NCBI GenBank assembly: GCA_947650365.1
Contig: OX393551.1
Span: 6,976,501-7,040,500, forward strand
Direction of reading: 5' to 3'
Origin: Chamaelirium japonicum
Taxonomy: Eukaryota; Streptophyta; Magnoliopsida; Liliales; Melanthiaceae
DNA length: 64,000 nucleotides
This document shows positions 21,300-32,748 of this stretch, piece by piece (position 1 is the stretch's first letter; each line of letters starts with the position of its first letter). Made by a program: the position numbers and the translations under genes. The notes below the pieces were generated by a model that ran no database searches, was not told where the DNA came from, and worked only from the letters and a program-made list of their open reading frames with translations.

Positions 21300-21535
21300 T
21301 TGGTCGCGCGTCGTCGACGTGTAGTTGCGCTTCGTCGACGTGTAGTCGCGCGTTGTCGACGTGCAGTTACACGCGTCGACGTGTAGTTGCGCGTCGTCGA
21401 CGTGTAGTAGCGCGCCGTCGGCGTGTAGTTACGCGCGTCGACATGTAGTTGCGCGTTGCCGGCGTGTAGTTACGTGCATCGACGTGTAGCTCAGCGTGTC
21501 GTCGACGTGTAGATACACACATCATCGACGAGTAG
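21300..21535. repeat. 21-bp ACGT-rich satellite in B tail
   Basis: About eleven copies of a 20-22-bp unit around GTCGTCGACGTGTAGTTGCGC. Related CGACGTG/CGGCGTG units reappear at 22303-22370 and, in modified form, at 23825-23945, that is, beside both antisense ORFs. Confidence 0.9.
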
Positions 21536-21702
21536 TAAAAGCACAAACAGATCATTGACGTAAACTTGAGAGGCAGAGTTGATGAAAAAGGCAACAGTCA
21601 TGAAGTGCAGATGAAATGTTAAGAGATCTCAGTACAAACAGGTTTTGTTTTATTACATCACGAAGCAAAGTAAGGCAGCGAGCAAGGGCGGTCAGTCGTC
21701 GT

Positions 21703-22200
21703 CTACGATCCCGACGGGAGCTTGCCGCGCAGCTTCGCGACCTTCTTGCGCCATTCCTCCGCCTGCTCCGCAAGGAGCGACTTGCAATGCGTGGTGTATT
21801 CAGCCTGCTGTCTGTCAAGCGCAGCCTGGTGGGCTGCTTCGGTCTGGTCCAAGGAGGCCTTGTGCGCTGCTTCGGCCTGATCAAAGGAAGCCTTCAACGC
21901 GGCAATTTCGGCCTCGTGAGCGGCTTGGACGGCATGGGCCTCTGCGCGCTGCTCCCTGATTGTAGCCGCCTGCGCCCTGAACTTTGCCCACACCTCGTCA
22001 TTTTCTACCTTAGCAGAATCCAACGCTTCTTGGAGCTCGAAGGCATCAACAGCGTTCTCCAGCGCGGCTTCGAGCTGAGTCTGGACTGCAGCGAGTTCTT
22101 CGGCGTGAACCCGACGAACTTCCGCCAGCTGAGCGCGTAGCCCTCTCGACTCCTGCCGAGAGGCCCGAAGGGAGACCTTAAGATGCGTCATCCTTTGCAT
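21703..22200 (-). mobile_element. Element B antisense ORF, coiled-coil part
   Basis: 165-codon antisense ORF. The product is strongly helical with Glu/Ala/Gln-rich heptads (LRAQLAEVRRVHAEELAAVQ; repeated AAHKASLDQTEAAHQAALDR), a likely coiled coil. The 168-bp gap to the next antisense ORF is short and may be an intron of the antisense gene (inference). Function unknown. Confidence 0.6.
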
Positions 22201-22367
22201 GCCTCCCTCGACAAGTCGACAGCCCGCCTGACAAAGAAGGAAGCAACATGTACCACAGAGTTAAAGGGAAAAGTTACTACTACGTGAAGTCAAAACATAT
22301 CGTTGGCGTGTAGTTATGCATATCGTCGGCGTGCAGTCACGCACGTCGTCGACGTGCAGTCAACTCG

Positions 22368-23945
22368 TTAACGACTTAGACTTACCTCATGAAACTCATC
22401 GAGCTGACGCTCCCAGCCAGGACTACCCACACAGTCATCTTCCTCCCCGCAATCTTCAGTAGCTCCGGGAGAACGGCGATGGGACGTAGCTTCAGTGGCC
22501 CTGAGTGGAGAATGGGGGGGTGGCCTGGTGGCGCCCCCAGACGCAGAGGAGCAAGGTGAAGGCAGGAACTCTCGGACCTCAGCACGATCAAGCTTTCTAG
22601 AGGCAGGGGCAGCAGTTGGTGCGACGGTAGGTGCAGCAGGGGGACCGCGGGGTGAAGCTCGCCTACGCGACCCAGCCGAGCCAGAAGGTATGGCTCGCTC
22701 GTCTCGCCCGAGGAAGGGAGAGGGACTATAACCGGGGCTCATCTCCGACTCCTCTACCTCCACGTACTGCTTGCCCGTAGACGGCACATCCTCTACCCAG
22801 TCGTCAGGGAGGGAGCGAAGGTCGTCGGCAGCGGCACGTCGCATGGAGCGAGCGAGAAGAGCGCGTCCAGCCTCTTCATCGCTAGAAGACTCAGTCAGCA
22901 AAACTCGCCTCCTTGATCTCCCAGTAGGCGCAGCTACGTTGCGCTCGGCCGGTCGGCTGCTCTCGCCCGCAGCTTTAGTCGACTTCACGCGCCGCCTGAA
23001 GACCACGCAGAGTTTAGATGTAGCGGTGTTTGGATTGAAGCGTCTGACGGAGTTGACGTACCTGTCAGGAAGCTCAGAAGAGTAAGAAATGGGTTCTTCT
23101 TCCCTACTGGACGCCGCACGCTGTTTGCCCTTCTTCGAAGTGGAGCTGTAGGACCTGACGACCGGTAGCTTCGGAAACAGCTGCCGCCAGTCGTCATCGT
23201 TGTTTGTCACCTCCTTGATGAGTTGGTCCAACGCCTCTTCAACAGCTCCGGGGCACTGAAGCTGCCTGGAGGGGTAGTACTCCTCAATGGTCGCGGCGAG
23301 TTGGGAGAGACGACTAGGAACGTTGAAGCCACCCCTCCAAGGTCCCCCGACCACAATGGGGCATTCTTTCCAAGTCCTTACTGAATCAGCTAAACCCCCA
23401 ATAGGAGGGCGACTGCCTACACGCGCCTGCAGGCTGAAGTATGAGAAGATGCTGCCAGGCGTCACCTTGTAGTCTTTGAGGAAATACTTCTTCAGCAGGT
23501 ACGCGACGCAAAGCTGCTGCCCCGCCCGCACCTCTATCTCTTCCATGCAGCGGAGGATCCTCCAGCCGTTGCCAGCTAGCTGGCCAGGAGACACGCTCAT
23601 GCGCTCCAGTAGACGACCAGAGAAACTCGCCAGGGGAAGCCGCATGCCGCAGCGAAGCTGACCGAGCGTGACGACGGTGTGGTCGTCGTCTGACGAGTCC
23701 AGAGGATCGGTAGCGAAAGAAAGCGTAATTTCGTCTGGAATACCATACGCTGCCCGGACATCCTCCATCAGAGGGAACTTATTCGGCACCGTGAACCAGG
23801 TGAAGGACATCTTCGCCGCAGGTCTTCGACGTGTATACAAAGGAGCTGACGCGCAGGCACACGACGTGTATACAAACGAGCTGACGTGCAGGCACTCGAC
23901 GTGTATACAAACGAGCTGACGTACAGGCACTCGACGTGTATTCAA
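22368..23945 (-). mobile_element. Element B antisense ORF, main part
   Basis: 525-codon antisense ORF. The first 45 codons are translated repeats; a more natural start is the internal ATG at 23810 (MSFTWFTVPNKFPLMEDVRA). The N-terminal half (about 150-200 residues: LPLASFSGRLLERMSVSPGQ, NGWRILRCMEEIEV, YFSLQARV) resembles the product annotated in many plants as putative gypsy-type transposase, found antisense in Tat elements such as Retand and RIRE2. The C-terminal half is Ser/Arg-rich and disordered-looking. Role unknown. Confidence 0.65.
23820..23945 (-). repeat. 33-bp repeats before the antisense ORF
   Basis: About four copies of a roughly 33-bp unit containing GACGTGTATACAAACGAGCT and GACGTGCAGGCACTC. 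They lie between the antisense TATA box and the preferred ATG, so would form its 5' leader. Confidence 0.75.
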
Positions 23946-24021
23946 GCGAAACTCCTCCCGAATGAACCTTCAGCCACAGAGGAAAGATCTGAAGCAGAGG
24001 AGAAAAACGAACCATCTGACT

Positions 24022-24032
24022 CCTATTTATAG
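24022..24032 (-). promoter_or_regulatory. Candidate antisense promoter of B
   Basis: Minus strand reads CTATAAATAGG, a good plant TATA box, about 210 bp upstream of the ATG at 23810 and outside the LTR. It suggests the antisense gene has its own promoter. Inferred from sequence only. Confidence 0.5.
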
Positions 24033-24230
24033 ACGAAGTTGGAGATGGAGGGGTTCGAATTTCGAAAAGGCGAGGCGGTGGCGCCCGGCGACGCCATGTG
24101 GCGAAAAATCAGAAGAAACTCTAGACAGCTTTTTTGAGTTGCAACAGCCCCGAATTGAGGCGGGCACGCATATCGAGGCAAATCATCCTGACCGGGCGGG
24201 ACCGAGGACCGTCCGGTCAGGAGGGGGTAT

Positions 24231-25458
24231 TGTGTGTATCATTCGTTTTTGGGGCCGGTCGGCTGGTCGGTTGGTCCACAAAGGGCAACAGCACCCCCCC
24301 CTCTCCTTGTAAGTAGGCATGTAGCCAAGCAAGGGGCCGGTCGGTTGTTTCTCAGAAGAGGCAGCAGCCCCCCCCCCTCCTTGTGGGTCGGCATGTACCC
24401 AAAAAGGGGGGGGGCCGGTCGGTTGTTTCACAGAAGAGGCAGCAGCCCCCCCCCTCCTTGTGGGTCGGCATGTACCCAAAGGGGGGGGGCCGGTCGGTTG
24501 TTTCACAGAAGAGGCAGCAGCCCCCCCCTCCTTGTGGGTCGGCATGTACCCAAAAGGGGGGGGGGCCGGTCGGTTGTTTCACAGAAGAGGCAGCAGCCCC
24601 CCCTCCTTGTGGGTCGGCATGTACCCGAGGGGAGGGGCCGGTCGGTTGGTCCACAAAGGGGGCAGCAGCCCCCCCCCCCCCCTCTCTCTTTGTGGGTTGG
24701 CATGTAGCCAAGGGGGGGGGGGGGCCGGTCGGGTCACCAAGGAAGCACACCCCTCCCCTCCTCGATGGGATGAGCAACAAAATGAGGAGTGAAGTAGCAG
24801 TCAGACACGGCCCGTAGTGCTGACAACGCTCCGCATTTCCGGGCCAACGTGACCAGGTGTCAACCGCGCGCCACGTCATCGCGGCGGTTGAGCTCATTGC
24901 GGGGACACGTCACTCGCCCGATTTTCGCGGAGTGTAACCGTCACCCCGCCACTATAAAAGGGGACCCACCCCTGCAGCGAAAGGAGGAAGATTTCTGGAG
25001 GAGACGCTGCCCGTTTCGTCCCGGAATTCGCGGAGCTTCGGAGGTCAGTCGGTCTGCACCTAGAAGCTGTCTGCGGAGGTCGGTCGGTCTGCACCCAGAA
25101 GCTGTCTGCGGAGGTCGGTCGGTCTGCACCCAGAGTCTGTCTGCGGAGGTCGGTCGGTCAGCAGCCAGACACTGTTTGCAAGCGACCTGCAGACAGACGC
25201 TGTCCGCAGCGGTCGGTAGACAGAGTGAAATTACAGAGGTCGGTAGTTTGGGAGACCGGTCCTCAGGGAATGTAATTGGGGTTTAGGTGAGAGATTGTAA
25301 CCGAAAGATAGTTCTAGTGCATTCTCGCCCCGCCCGTGGTTTTTTCCCCTTCGACGTTGCGAAGGGGTTTTCCACGTAATTCTCGGTTTGTTTTTATTTT
25401 GGCTTGTTGGATTGTGCTCGCCACCCGAACCGTCCGGTTCGATTCAGAACCCCCCACA
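24231..25458 (+). repeat. 3' LTR of element B
   Basis: Full-length partner of 12698-13926, almost identical apart from homopolymer lengths and about two base changes. Preceded by the polypurine tract CAGGAGGGGGTAT (24218-24230). Confidence 0.95.
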
Positions 25459-26995
25459 GCATGCACTGGGGCCTGCTCTACATCCTCAAGGGTATCAAAC
25501 CTCGGTCTTTCGAAGAACTTGCAACTCGAGCTCACGACATGGAACTCAGCCTAGCAAGCCACGGAGACTCGAAGAACAAGGACTTCTTGAAGGTAGAGAA
25601 GAAGGACAAGTCACAGACACTGAAACCAAAGCAAGTCAATGTAGCCGACGTAGCTTCAACCTCCAAGCCGCTCAGGATCGGTGGCAAACCGGATCAGAAG
25701 AAGGAAGCCGCCATACCGCCGCCTCCGTCGCCAAGACAAAGGATGACTCTCGAGGAGCTCGAAGCCAAGGAGTACCCCTTCCCGAACTCGGAAGTCTCCT
25801 CCATGTTCGACCAACTGCTGCAAGAGAAGATGATAGAGCTCCCTCCTTCGAAAAGGCTCGAGTAGATGCATCGCATTGACGACCCTCTCTTCTGCAAATA
25901 CCACCGGGTGGTAAGTCATCCCATCGAAAGGTGCTTCGTCTTTAAGGAAAGAATCATGGTGCTCGCAAAGCAAGGGAAGATAGAGATCGACTCTGGAGAG
26001 GTTGCTACGGCCAACATGACATCCATCACCTTCGGCTCCTTCTCGCCGGTACTCGTTGCTGCTCGGCGAAGCGTGCCCAAATTGCGCATCAACCGTCAAG
26101 CGTCAACCGCTAAGTCAATTTCCAAGCCGAAAGTCTCGAAGCGACGTCAACGTACTCCTGCGCTCACCGAGGAAAAAACGCCGCTGCCCTGGGGGCAACC
26201 ATCGCTTACGCCAGCACCTCTTCCAAGCAACGCTACGTCCCAATACGCTCTCCAAAAAAGATACAAGCAGGGAGATCCAGAAGTCGGTCTGCTGGGCCAA
26301 CCTTCGGGAAAGTTTGACTATTACGTCCTCTACTCAAGGCCTCCGTCCGTTTCAATCGACGAAATCAAGCCCACCGCCTGGGAATCGAAAGACGAGCCAG
26401 TAGAGCCTCCAGAAGAACAAGTGCCTTCGAGAGAACCAGTTACTGCTGCCGACCATCATCCTAGCGGAGGGGAATCCATCGACGAAGAAGCATGGGTCAT
26501 GCTACCACGGCGACGAAAGCCATGGTAAGAAAAGAAGCTCAAGCAAGACCGTGTGATGAGGAGATTCACCAAGCGGGAGACCTACAAGAAGAAAAGCAAG
26601 ACTCCAGGGAGGAAGGCGTTCAAAGTGCCGCCAGCAAGCCAAGACGATCTCCTTCAGCAGAGCCTTCCAGAGTCGACAACCTTGCAAGAGTTCTTCCCGG
26701 ATCACTTCCTCTCAGTTGACCAACACATCAAAATGTCTTGTTGCATGGTTGAAGTTCATAAGGCGTCGGAAGGAAAGGACAAAAGCGAAACTTCTGAAGA
26801 AGGCGACTCCACTGATGAGGGAGACGATTCCGACAAAGGGGGCACCGCCTCTCACGACGAAGCAATCCTGCACTTACCGCTCATAGAAGCTCTGCATCTT
26901 CCGAAAAAGGCTCGCCTGGCAATGGCTGCGGCCTTGGCCGACCCGGATAGCTACAAGAGGAAAAGGAAGGACGACCAGAAGCGCAAAGCTGTGGC
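25459..26995 (+). mobile_element. Element A gag right of B and linker module
   Basis: Resumes the gag with [20 protein letters not shown], then a YPFPNSEV...ELPPSKRLE segment and a YHRVVSHPIERCFVFKERIM knuckle-like segment typical of this gag type. Next comes a linker module (WGQPSL; LLGQPSGKFDYYVLYSRPPS; TTLQEFFPDHF; SCCMVEVHK), of which a second copy lies in the protease-side region near 36150-36830. A few breaks; ends at element C. Confidence 0.8.
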
Positions 26996-27581
26996 TGTGG
27001 GTGCAAAAATTGTACCAGACCGGATCAGAGCGGCATGGGCCCGCGCAACGGCCCAAGTGGGTAAGCCCGCCCAGGCTCACATGGGCCCACTCTACGAGGC
27101 TCGCAGATCAAGCCCTCCCCTTATTGGGCCCGAACAACGGCCCAATAAGGGCCCAGCAAGGAGGCCCGGAACCAGTGCCACGTCATCACTGCTATATCGG
27201 GCACATGCCTACGCTATAAAAGGACCCCCGAGGCATCCAGGAAGGGGGTTGGTCATTCCATCAGAGGAAGAGAGGATTCAGAGCTAGAGCTTACTTCTCT
27301 CCTCCTAGTTTCTTTTCTTGTTGCTCCGTGCAACCCCCACTGTAAAAAGCTTCTCTCGGCCTGTCGAGAGAACGCTTCCCACCTTTATATTTATTATAGT
27401 GGAAACCAGGTGGCACCTCTCGCCTGGAGACGTAGGTCGTAAGATCGAACTTCGACAACAACTCTATGTGTCATCTCTCTCATTCTCAACTTTCTAATCT
27501 CTAACTCTACAAACAATCCAATTCAATCAAGGCTGTGGGGTGGGATTCTCGATCAAGGCGGCTCGGAAATTTCCCCCCATA
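26996..27581 (+). repeat. 5' LTR of element C
   Basis: Starts TGTGGGTGCAAAAATTG and ends CCCCCCATA. TATAAAAGG at 27215-27223. Lacks a 15-bp duplication (CAGCGCCACGTCAT type) found in the 3' LTR. Confidence 0.9.
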
Positions 27582-27583
27582 AT

Positions 27584-27603
27584 CTTTGGCGCCGTCTGTG
27601 GGA
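27584..27603 (+). other. Primer-binding region of C
   Basis: TTTGGCGCCGTCTGTGGGAT, equal to the B sequence at 13930-13949, including the preceding AATCT spacer. Confidence 0.7.
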
Positions 27604-27721
27604 TATCGATAGAGGTCTTACCCACACCTCTACCGACTCCTATTCAGCTTGTGGTGACGAGCCACAAGTCCTCCTCTAAATCAACCTCAACGCCTTTATC
27701 ACGCCGACATCAACACGCTCG

Positions 27722-29374
27722 ATGGTGAAGGCCAGCACCAACCCACCAAAGGCGGGTGCTAAACGAACAAACGATATGCTGATCGAAGAAGAACAAGAAG
27801 TCTCGGTTGCAACCAACCGAAGAAATGTTCGGGAGCGGCTGGGGCCGCAAGGCAGCCATCCAGAAGGGCACAGCGATCGGCAAGACCCGTCATCCCCGAG
27901 GCGTCGATCCGGCAAAGAACACGCTATTCAAGGGAGCAAGCCTCAGGCTACATACGAGATCTCGGCTGCTGATTTTCAGCTGCTAAATCTCCTCAAGAAG
28001 AATGCGGCCCTCGAACAAGAGAGGGATTCCCTAAAGAAGGCGGCTGAAAGAGCAGGGGTTGTGGCCCACAACTATCTAGCTACTAATGAAGACCAACCAA
28101 GGACTCGCCCAGCCGTGAGTCATCATCTTGAAGAACCACATGTGCTGCATATCGAGATGCGTCAGGTATCCACACAAGCACCAAGGCAAACGGTGTGGGA
28201 TCGCCTCAACGTCGACGGTGTACTAAGCTATCACCGAGAAGGATCGCCTCAGTCAATAGGGTCCACTGGATGTTCTATCCCTTCGCACATGAAAGCAACA
28301 GATGCCCGCGAGCTGCTCAACCGACTAAGGCATACTGCCGACGTGGGACGCCGCCATCAAGTCCGTAGGCAACTAATCACCTCGGTGGGGCCACTGCATC
28401 CCAAGGTTCTTGCAACACCATTTCCTATGGGTTGGCGAACACCGAACCTACCAAAGTTCAACTGCATCCAGGGAGACCCTGCTCTCCATATCCTAGCCTA
28501 CAAGCAGGCCCTGACGCCCTACGAATATGAGAACCATGTTCTCTGCCGTATGTTTGCGGGAAGCCTCGAGGGACCTGCCCTTGACTGGTACTACACACTG
28601 CCTACCGGTACGGTGGCCACATTCAAAGAGTTGGCGGAACTCTTCATGGACCATTATCGGCTAAACTTAAAGCCGAAAAAGAGGATGGATACACTCTACC
28701 AGCTGAAAATGGGCTCCGACGAGTCTCTAAGGAGCTTAACGATGAGGTTTCGTAATGAGCATTCTGAGCTCACCAGTCGCTCCTATAATGAGGAGGCCAT
28801 CATGCTGGCATTCCAGAATGCTATCCGGCCAGAGCTCCACGTCTACACCGACTTCATCCGGTATCCTCCCAATAACTTGGAAGCGATGTTCAAGCGCGTA
28901 CAGCGGGAGATAGAGGTGGAAGACAATCAGCGGGCCAGAAGACTACGCGAGCCCCGCGAATCTCGTGACTCCCGACATAAGAAAGATAATGAAGCTCCGA
29001 ATGAAGCGCACTATAAGAAGTCTGCCCATGCCGCGTCCGACCAAAAGGTGCAGGCCAAAAGGTACAATGAAGATCCAAAAGCCCCTCCAGCAGAAAAGAG
29101 GCGAACTCCAAGGGAGCAAAGGGTGTTCACTGAGTTGAACACCTCCATTGAAGACATCTTCGCATACTTGCAGAACAAGCCCTTTTGCAAGTGGCCACAG
29201 CCTCTCCCTCCAAATTTCGACCAGGCGGGAGATACGACAGCCTACTGTGAGTTTCATCGCAGCCATGGCCACCCAACCTCTATATGTCGAAAGCTAAAGC
29301 ATCACATCGAAGACCTGATCCAAGAAGGGCGGCTCGATAGCTATCTCGCTAATAAGGAACCAGGTCGAGAGTAG
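27722..29374 (+). mobile_element. Element C gag
   Basis: 550 codons from MVKASTNPPKAGAKRTN. Gag domain at about 28440-28920 (LPKFNCIQGDPALHILAYKQ; LDWYYTLPTGTVATFKEL; FMDHYRLN), then a basic stretch and the knuckle-like YCEFHRSHGHPTSIC with KLKHHIEDLIQEGRL, parallel to the B gag. It ends cleanly and no pol follows; AATAAAG at about 29484. Confidence 0.9.
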
Positions 29375-29544
29375 GAGAGACTGCAGCAGTGGAGAAAAGA
29401 AAGTCAATGTAATACATGGATGCATAATCGTAACGTCCGCTGGGCAATTTCTGAAAAAGTGTAACCGCTACTTTGTTGTATCAATAAAGTATCTCTTTTT
29501 TCTCAAAATCAAATCTCTCGAAGCTCGATTCCACCATGTTAAGG

Positions 29545-30090
29545 CATAAAAAAAAAGGCTCCTGGCAAACCAGGTCAACCAAAGACCTTCGATTCTGCCC
29601 ATTCAAGTCGGAAGCTCGAAGGTAAGTCGGCTACGCCCTCTCGAGGCTAAAGTCCGATAAAAAGGCTCCTGGCAAACCAGGTCAACCAAAGACCTTCGAT
29701 TCCGCCCATTCAAGTCGGAAGCTCGAAGGTAAGTCGGCTACGCCCTCTCGAGGCTAAAGTCCGATAAAAAGGCTCCTGGCAACCCAGGTCAACCAAAGAC
29801 CTTCGATTCTGCCCATTCAAGTCGGAAGCTCGAAGGCAATTCGGCTACGCCCTCTCGAGGCTAAAGTCCGAAAAAAAAGGCTCCTAGCAACCCAGGTCAA
29901 CCAAAGACCTTCGATTCCGCCCATTCAAGTCGGAAGCTCGAAGGCAATTCGGCTACGCCCTCTCAAGGCTAAAGTCCGATAAAAAGGCTCCTGGCAACCC
30001 AGGTCAACCAAAGACCTTCAATTTCGCCCATTCAAGTTGGAAGCTCGAAGGCAATTCAGCTACGCCCTTTCAAGGTGAAAGTCAGATAAA
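29545..30090 (+). repeat. Tandem 112-bp repeats in C
   Basis: Five copies of about 112 bp around GGCTCCTGGCAAACCAGGTC, ACCTTCGATTCTGCCC and CTACGCCCTCTCGAGGC. Each has the inverted pair CCTGG...CCAGG and TTCGA/TCGAA arms. Decay increases toward the right. Confidence 0.85.
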
Positions 30091-30174
30091 AATGCTCCTG
30101 ACAATCCAAGTCAAGCTAAACTATCAACTATACTTATCCGAAGCGATGAGAATAAGTCCAAGGCAGACGTCGCC

Positions 30175-30480
30175 GCTTTGACATGCACCAAGTTCAAAGA
30201 TACATCCTTGGCACACGAAAACAAAGTCCGAGGTGACCAATGCCTCGGCACTTTACAAGCCCAAGGCCCTGCCCTTGGTACTCGAAGAAAAAATCCGAGG
30301 CAACCAATGCCTCAGCACTCTACAAGCCCAAGGCTCATCCCTTGGCATTCGGAGACAAAGTCTGAGGTGACCAACACCTCGGCATTCAATAATCCCAAGG
30401 CCTTACCCTTGACACATAAAGATAAAGTCCGAGACCTCATCGCCGATATATTGGCATTCGATCAAAAGTCCAAGCTTAGT
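30175..30480 (+). repeat. Degenerate 58-64-bp repeats in C
   Basis: Four to five degenerate copies around CCAAGGC, CTCGGCA and AAAGTCCGAGG with trailing sequence. No coding role seen. Confidence 0.55.
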
Positions 30481-30899
30481 CTTGTCACTCAGGTCCAAGC
30501 ATTAGATTGTCAATGGCCATCACATTTTCTCGACGACTAACGGTTCCAAACCGATCAGGGGGTGGTTGGTCTAACTCTGTCAGTGCGTGTCTCCACTCTG
30601 GTGCAGTCGACGGTGGGTAACACGGGATAAAATGATGCTTCCTTGATCCTGGCCAAGTCAACACCCTCACGTGACCGTAGTACCTGGTGAATACAGTAAC
30701 CAGGTGCGGTAGTACATTGGGTGAAGACTGGTTGGCCATCATACGGCGCCATCCTAGATTATCTCTAAGAAACCCCCTCAAATATAGCATTGTCCCTCGC
30801 CGACATCCCCGCGCACCAACGTTTTACCGAAAAAGTGTCGGTTTCAAATAGGGCTGAAATTCGAAAAATATACTATTTTCAATACCGACACTTTTTGGC

Positions 30900-31610
30900 C
30901 TCTTCTAGCAGCCCCCCTTCGGTTTCGCACAAAAACCGAGTAGGGAAGGGGTGACGGCACACCATCATCAGCACACCCCTCGGTTTCATCAGAAAACCGA
31001 GAAGGGGTGTGTGTCGGCATCAACAAGCAACCCCCCCTCGGTTTCGTATAAAAAACCGAGTAGGGAGGGGGTGGCGACACACCATCAGCACACCCCTCGG
31101 TCTCGTCAGATAACCGAGAGGGGGTATGTGTTGGCATCAACAAGCAGACCCTCCTCGGTTTCGCACAAAAACCGAGTAGGGAGGGGGTGACGGCACACCA
31201 TCAGCTACAACCACCCCTCGGTTTCGTCAGAAAACCGAGAGGGGGTGTGTGTCGGCATCAACAGGCAGCTCCCCCCTCGGTTTCGCAGAAAAACCAAGTG
31301 GGGAGGGGGTGACGGCACACCATCAGCACACCCCTCGGTTTCGTCAGAAAACCGAGAGGGCATGTGTGTTGGCATCCACAAGCAGCCCCCCCTCGGTTTC
31401 GCACAAAAACAGAGTGGGGAGGGGGTGACGGCACACCATCAGCTACAACCACCCCTCGGTTTCGTTAGAAAATCGAGAGGGGGTGTGTATCGGCATCAAC
31501 AAGCAGCCTCCCCTCGATTTCGCAGAAAAACCAAGTGGGGAGGGTGCGACGGCACACCATCAGCAGCCCACCCCTCGGTTTCAATAGAAAATCGAGAGGG
31601 GGGGTGCTCG
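30900..31610 (+). repeat. Hairpin array in C, about twelve stem-loops
   Basis: Six units of about 120 bp, each holding two alternating hairpins: type 1 CCCCTCGGTTT, loop CGCACA, AAAACCGAG then GGAGGGG; type 2 ACCCCTCGGTTT, loop CGTCAG, AAAACCGAGAGGGGGT. Spacers read GACGGCACACCATCAGC and GTCGGCATCAACAAGC. About 60 bp from one hairpin to the next. Confidence 0.85.
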
Positions 31611-32748
31611 GCGCCATCCAAACTTATTAGTCAATCCAATTCAAGTGGCATTCGCACACAAGGATCAGCCAAAGACGAAGAGTTATCTTCCATTGGAATT
31701 GGTTGAATAGCATCTCCACCTAACCTACTGAGTTGGCCGTACAAACTTCACAAGCAAAATTCCTCCTTCTTATCGGGGGGTGGACTCGTGGTAACCGCCG
31801 CGTCATCACTAAGGCCCGACTGCAGTCCCTAGTGAATACAGTAACTAGGTGCAGTTGGGTGTCGAACAGAGACGGATGAGTTACCGCGTATCGATGCCTC
31901 TTCAAGACGGGCGTAGGACACTCGGCCAACGCGTTCTTTAGAGTCATCTCTTTATGAAGGTGATTACCGGAAAAGTTACTCGTCAAGGTATATGATTTCA
32001 CGTCCACTTTGACCATTTTTTTAGCGCCTATACAACGACACCTTATACGCATTCATCCGACGCACATATGAAAAGTTATGGCTGTCGAAAGTTTTCAAAG
32101 TCTTTTTCTCCAAATACATGCATTGGAAATATTACACGCAAAGGTGCCCGACGTTTTACGTCCATTTTAACTAGTTTTTCAGCTCCGACGCAACGACATA
32201 TCATACGCATTGATCTGGCTCACGTATGAAAAACTACGACGGCCAAAAGTTTTCGAGTTCATTTTCTTCGAAGACTAGCATCAGAATAATTACACGGCAA
32301 TGACGGATGCGCTCGCGCACAGCCCTCTCTCTCCTGAAGCCGAGTTCGATCGCCCATCGCCTGTCGCCCGTCTGACACACCGGACCTGCGCTCCGCTCCA
32401 GCCCGATTGCATGCTGCCGCTGCCACTGCTGCTGCTCTCTCTCCTGAAGCCCGGCTCGATTGCTTGCAGCCCATCTGACACGCCAGGCCCCGCACTCCAC
32501 ACCGACTCGATCGCGTCCTGCCACTCACGCTCAACCCCGCACCGACACCGCCAGCCGTACGCGCACGCCTCGTCGGTCGGCTCTCGGGGTCTCGCGAGCT
32601 CTTACTGATGCGGTATATGCGGCGGGCTTGGGGGCCCTCAGCCTCCGTCCCATTCTCGGTCGGCTTTCATTTGCCGGCCTTCGACGAGATGACTGCCGGC
32701 GCGTCGTCGACGTCCGGGGGGGGTAGGAACTCCGGCGCCGCCACGACG

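Larger units (their letters stand above)
12698..25458 (+). mobile_element. LTR retrotransposon B, Ty3/gypsy Tat lineage, nearly whole
   Basis: 12.8 kb, flanked by a perfect 5-bp duplication GCATG (12693-12697 and 25459-25463). Has TG...CA LTRs of 1229 and 1228 bp, PBS region, gag, protease, RT, RNase H, a second RNase H, integrase, then a 3.8-kb tail with satellites and two antisense ORFs, and a polypurine tract. The pol order RT-RH-IN and the extra RNase H are hallmarks of the Tat lineage of plant Ty3/gypsy elements. It looks almost whole, with about one break in the gag-pol frame. LTRs differ by roughly two substitutions plus homopolymer lengths, so insertion is very recent. Confidence 0.95.

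Noticed and set aside
30900-31610. Evenly spaced repeats as a CRISPR-like array
   Set aside because: Repeats and spacers are both repeated, there are no cas genes, and the setting is a plant retrotransposon.
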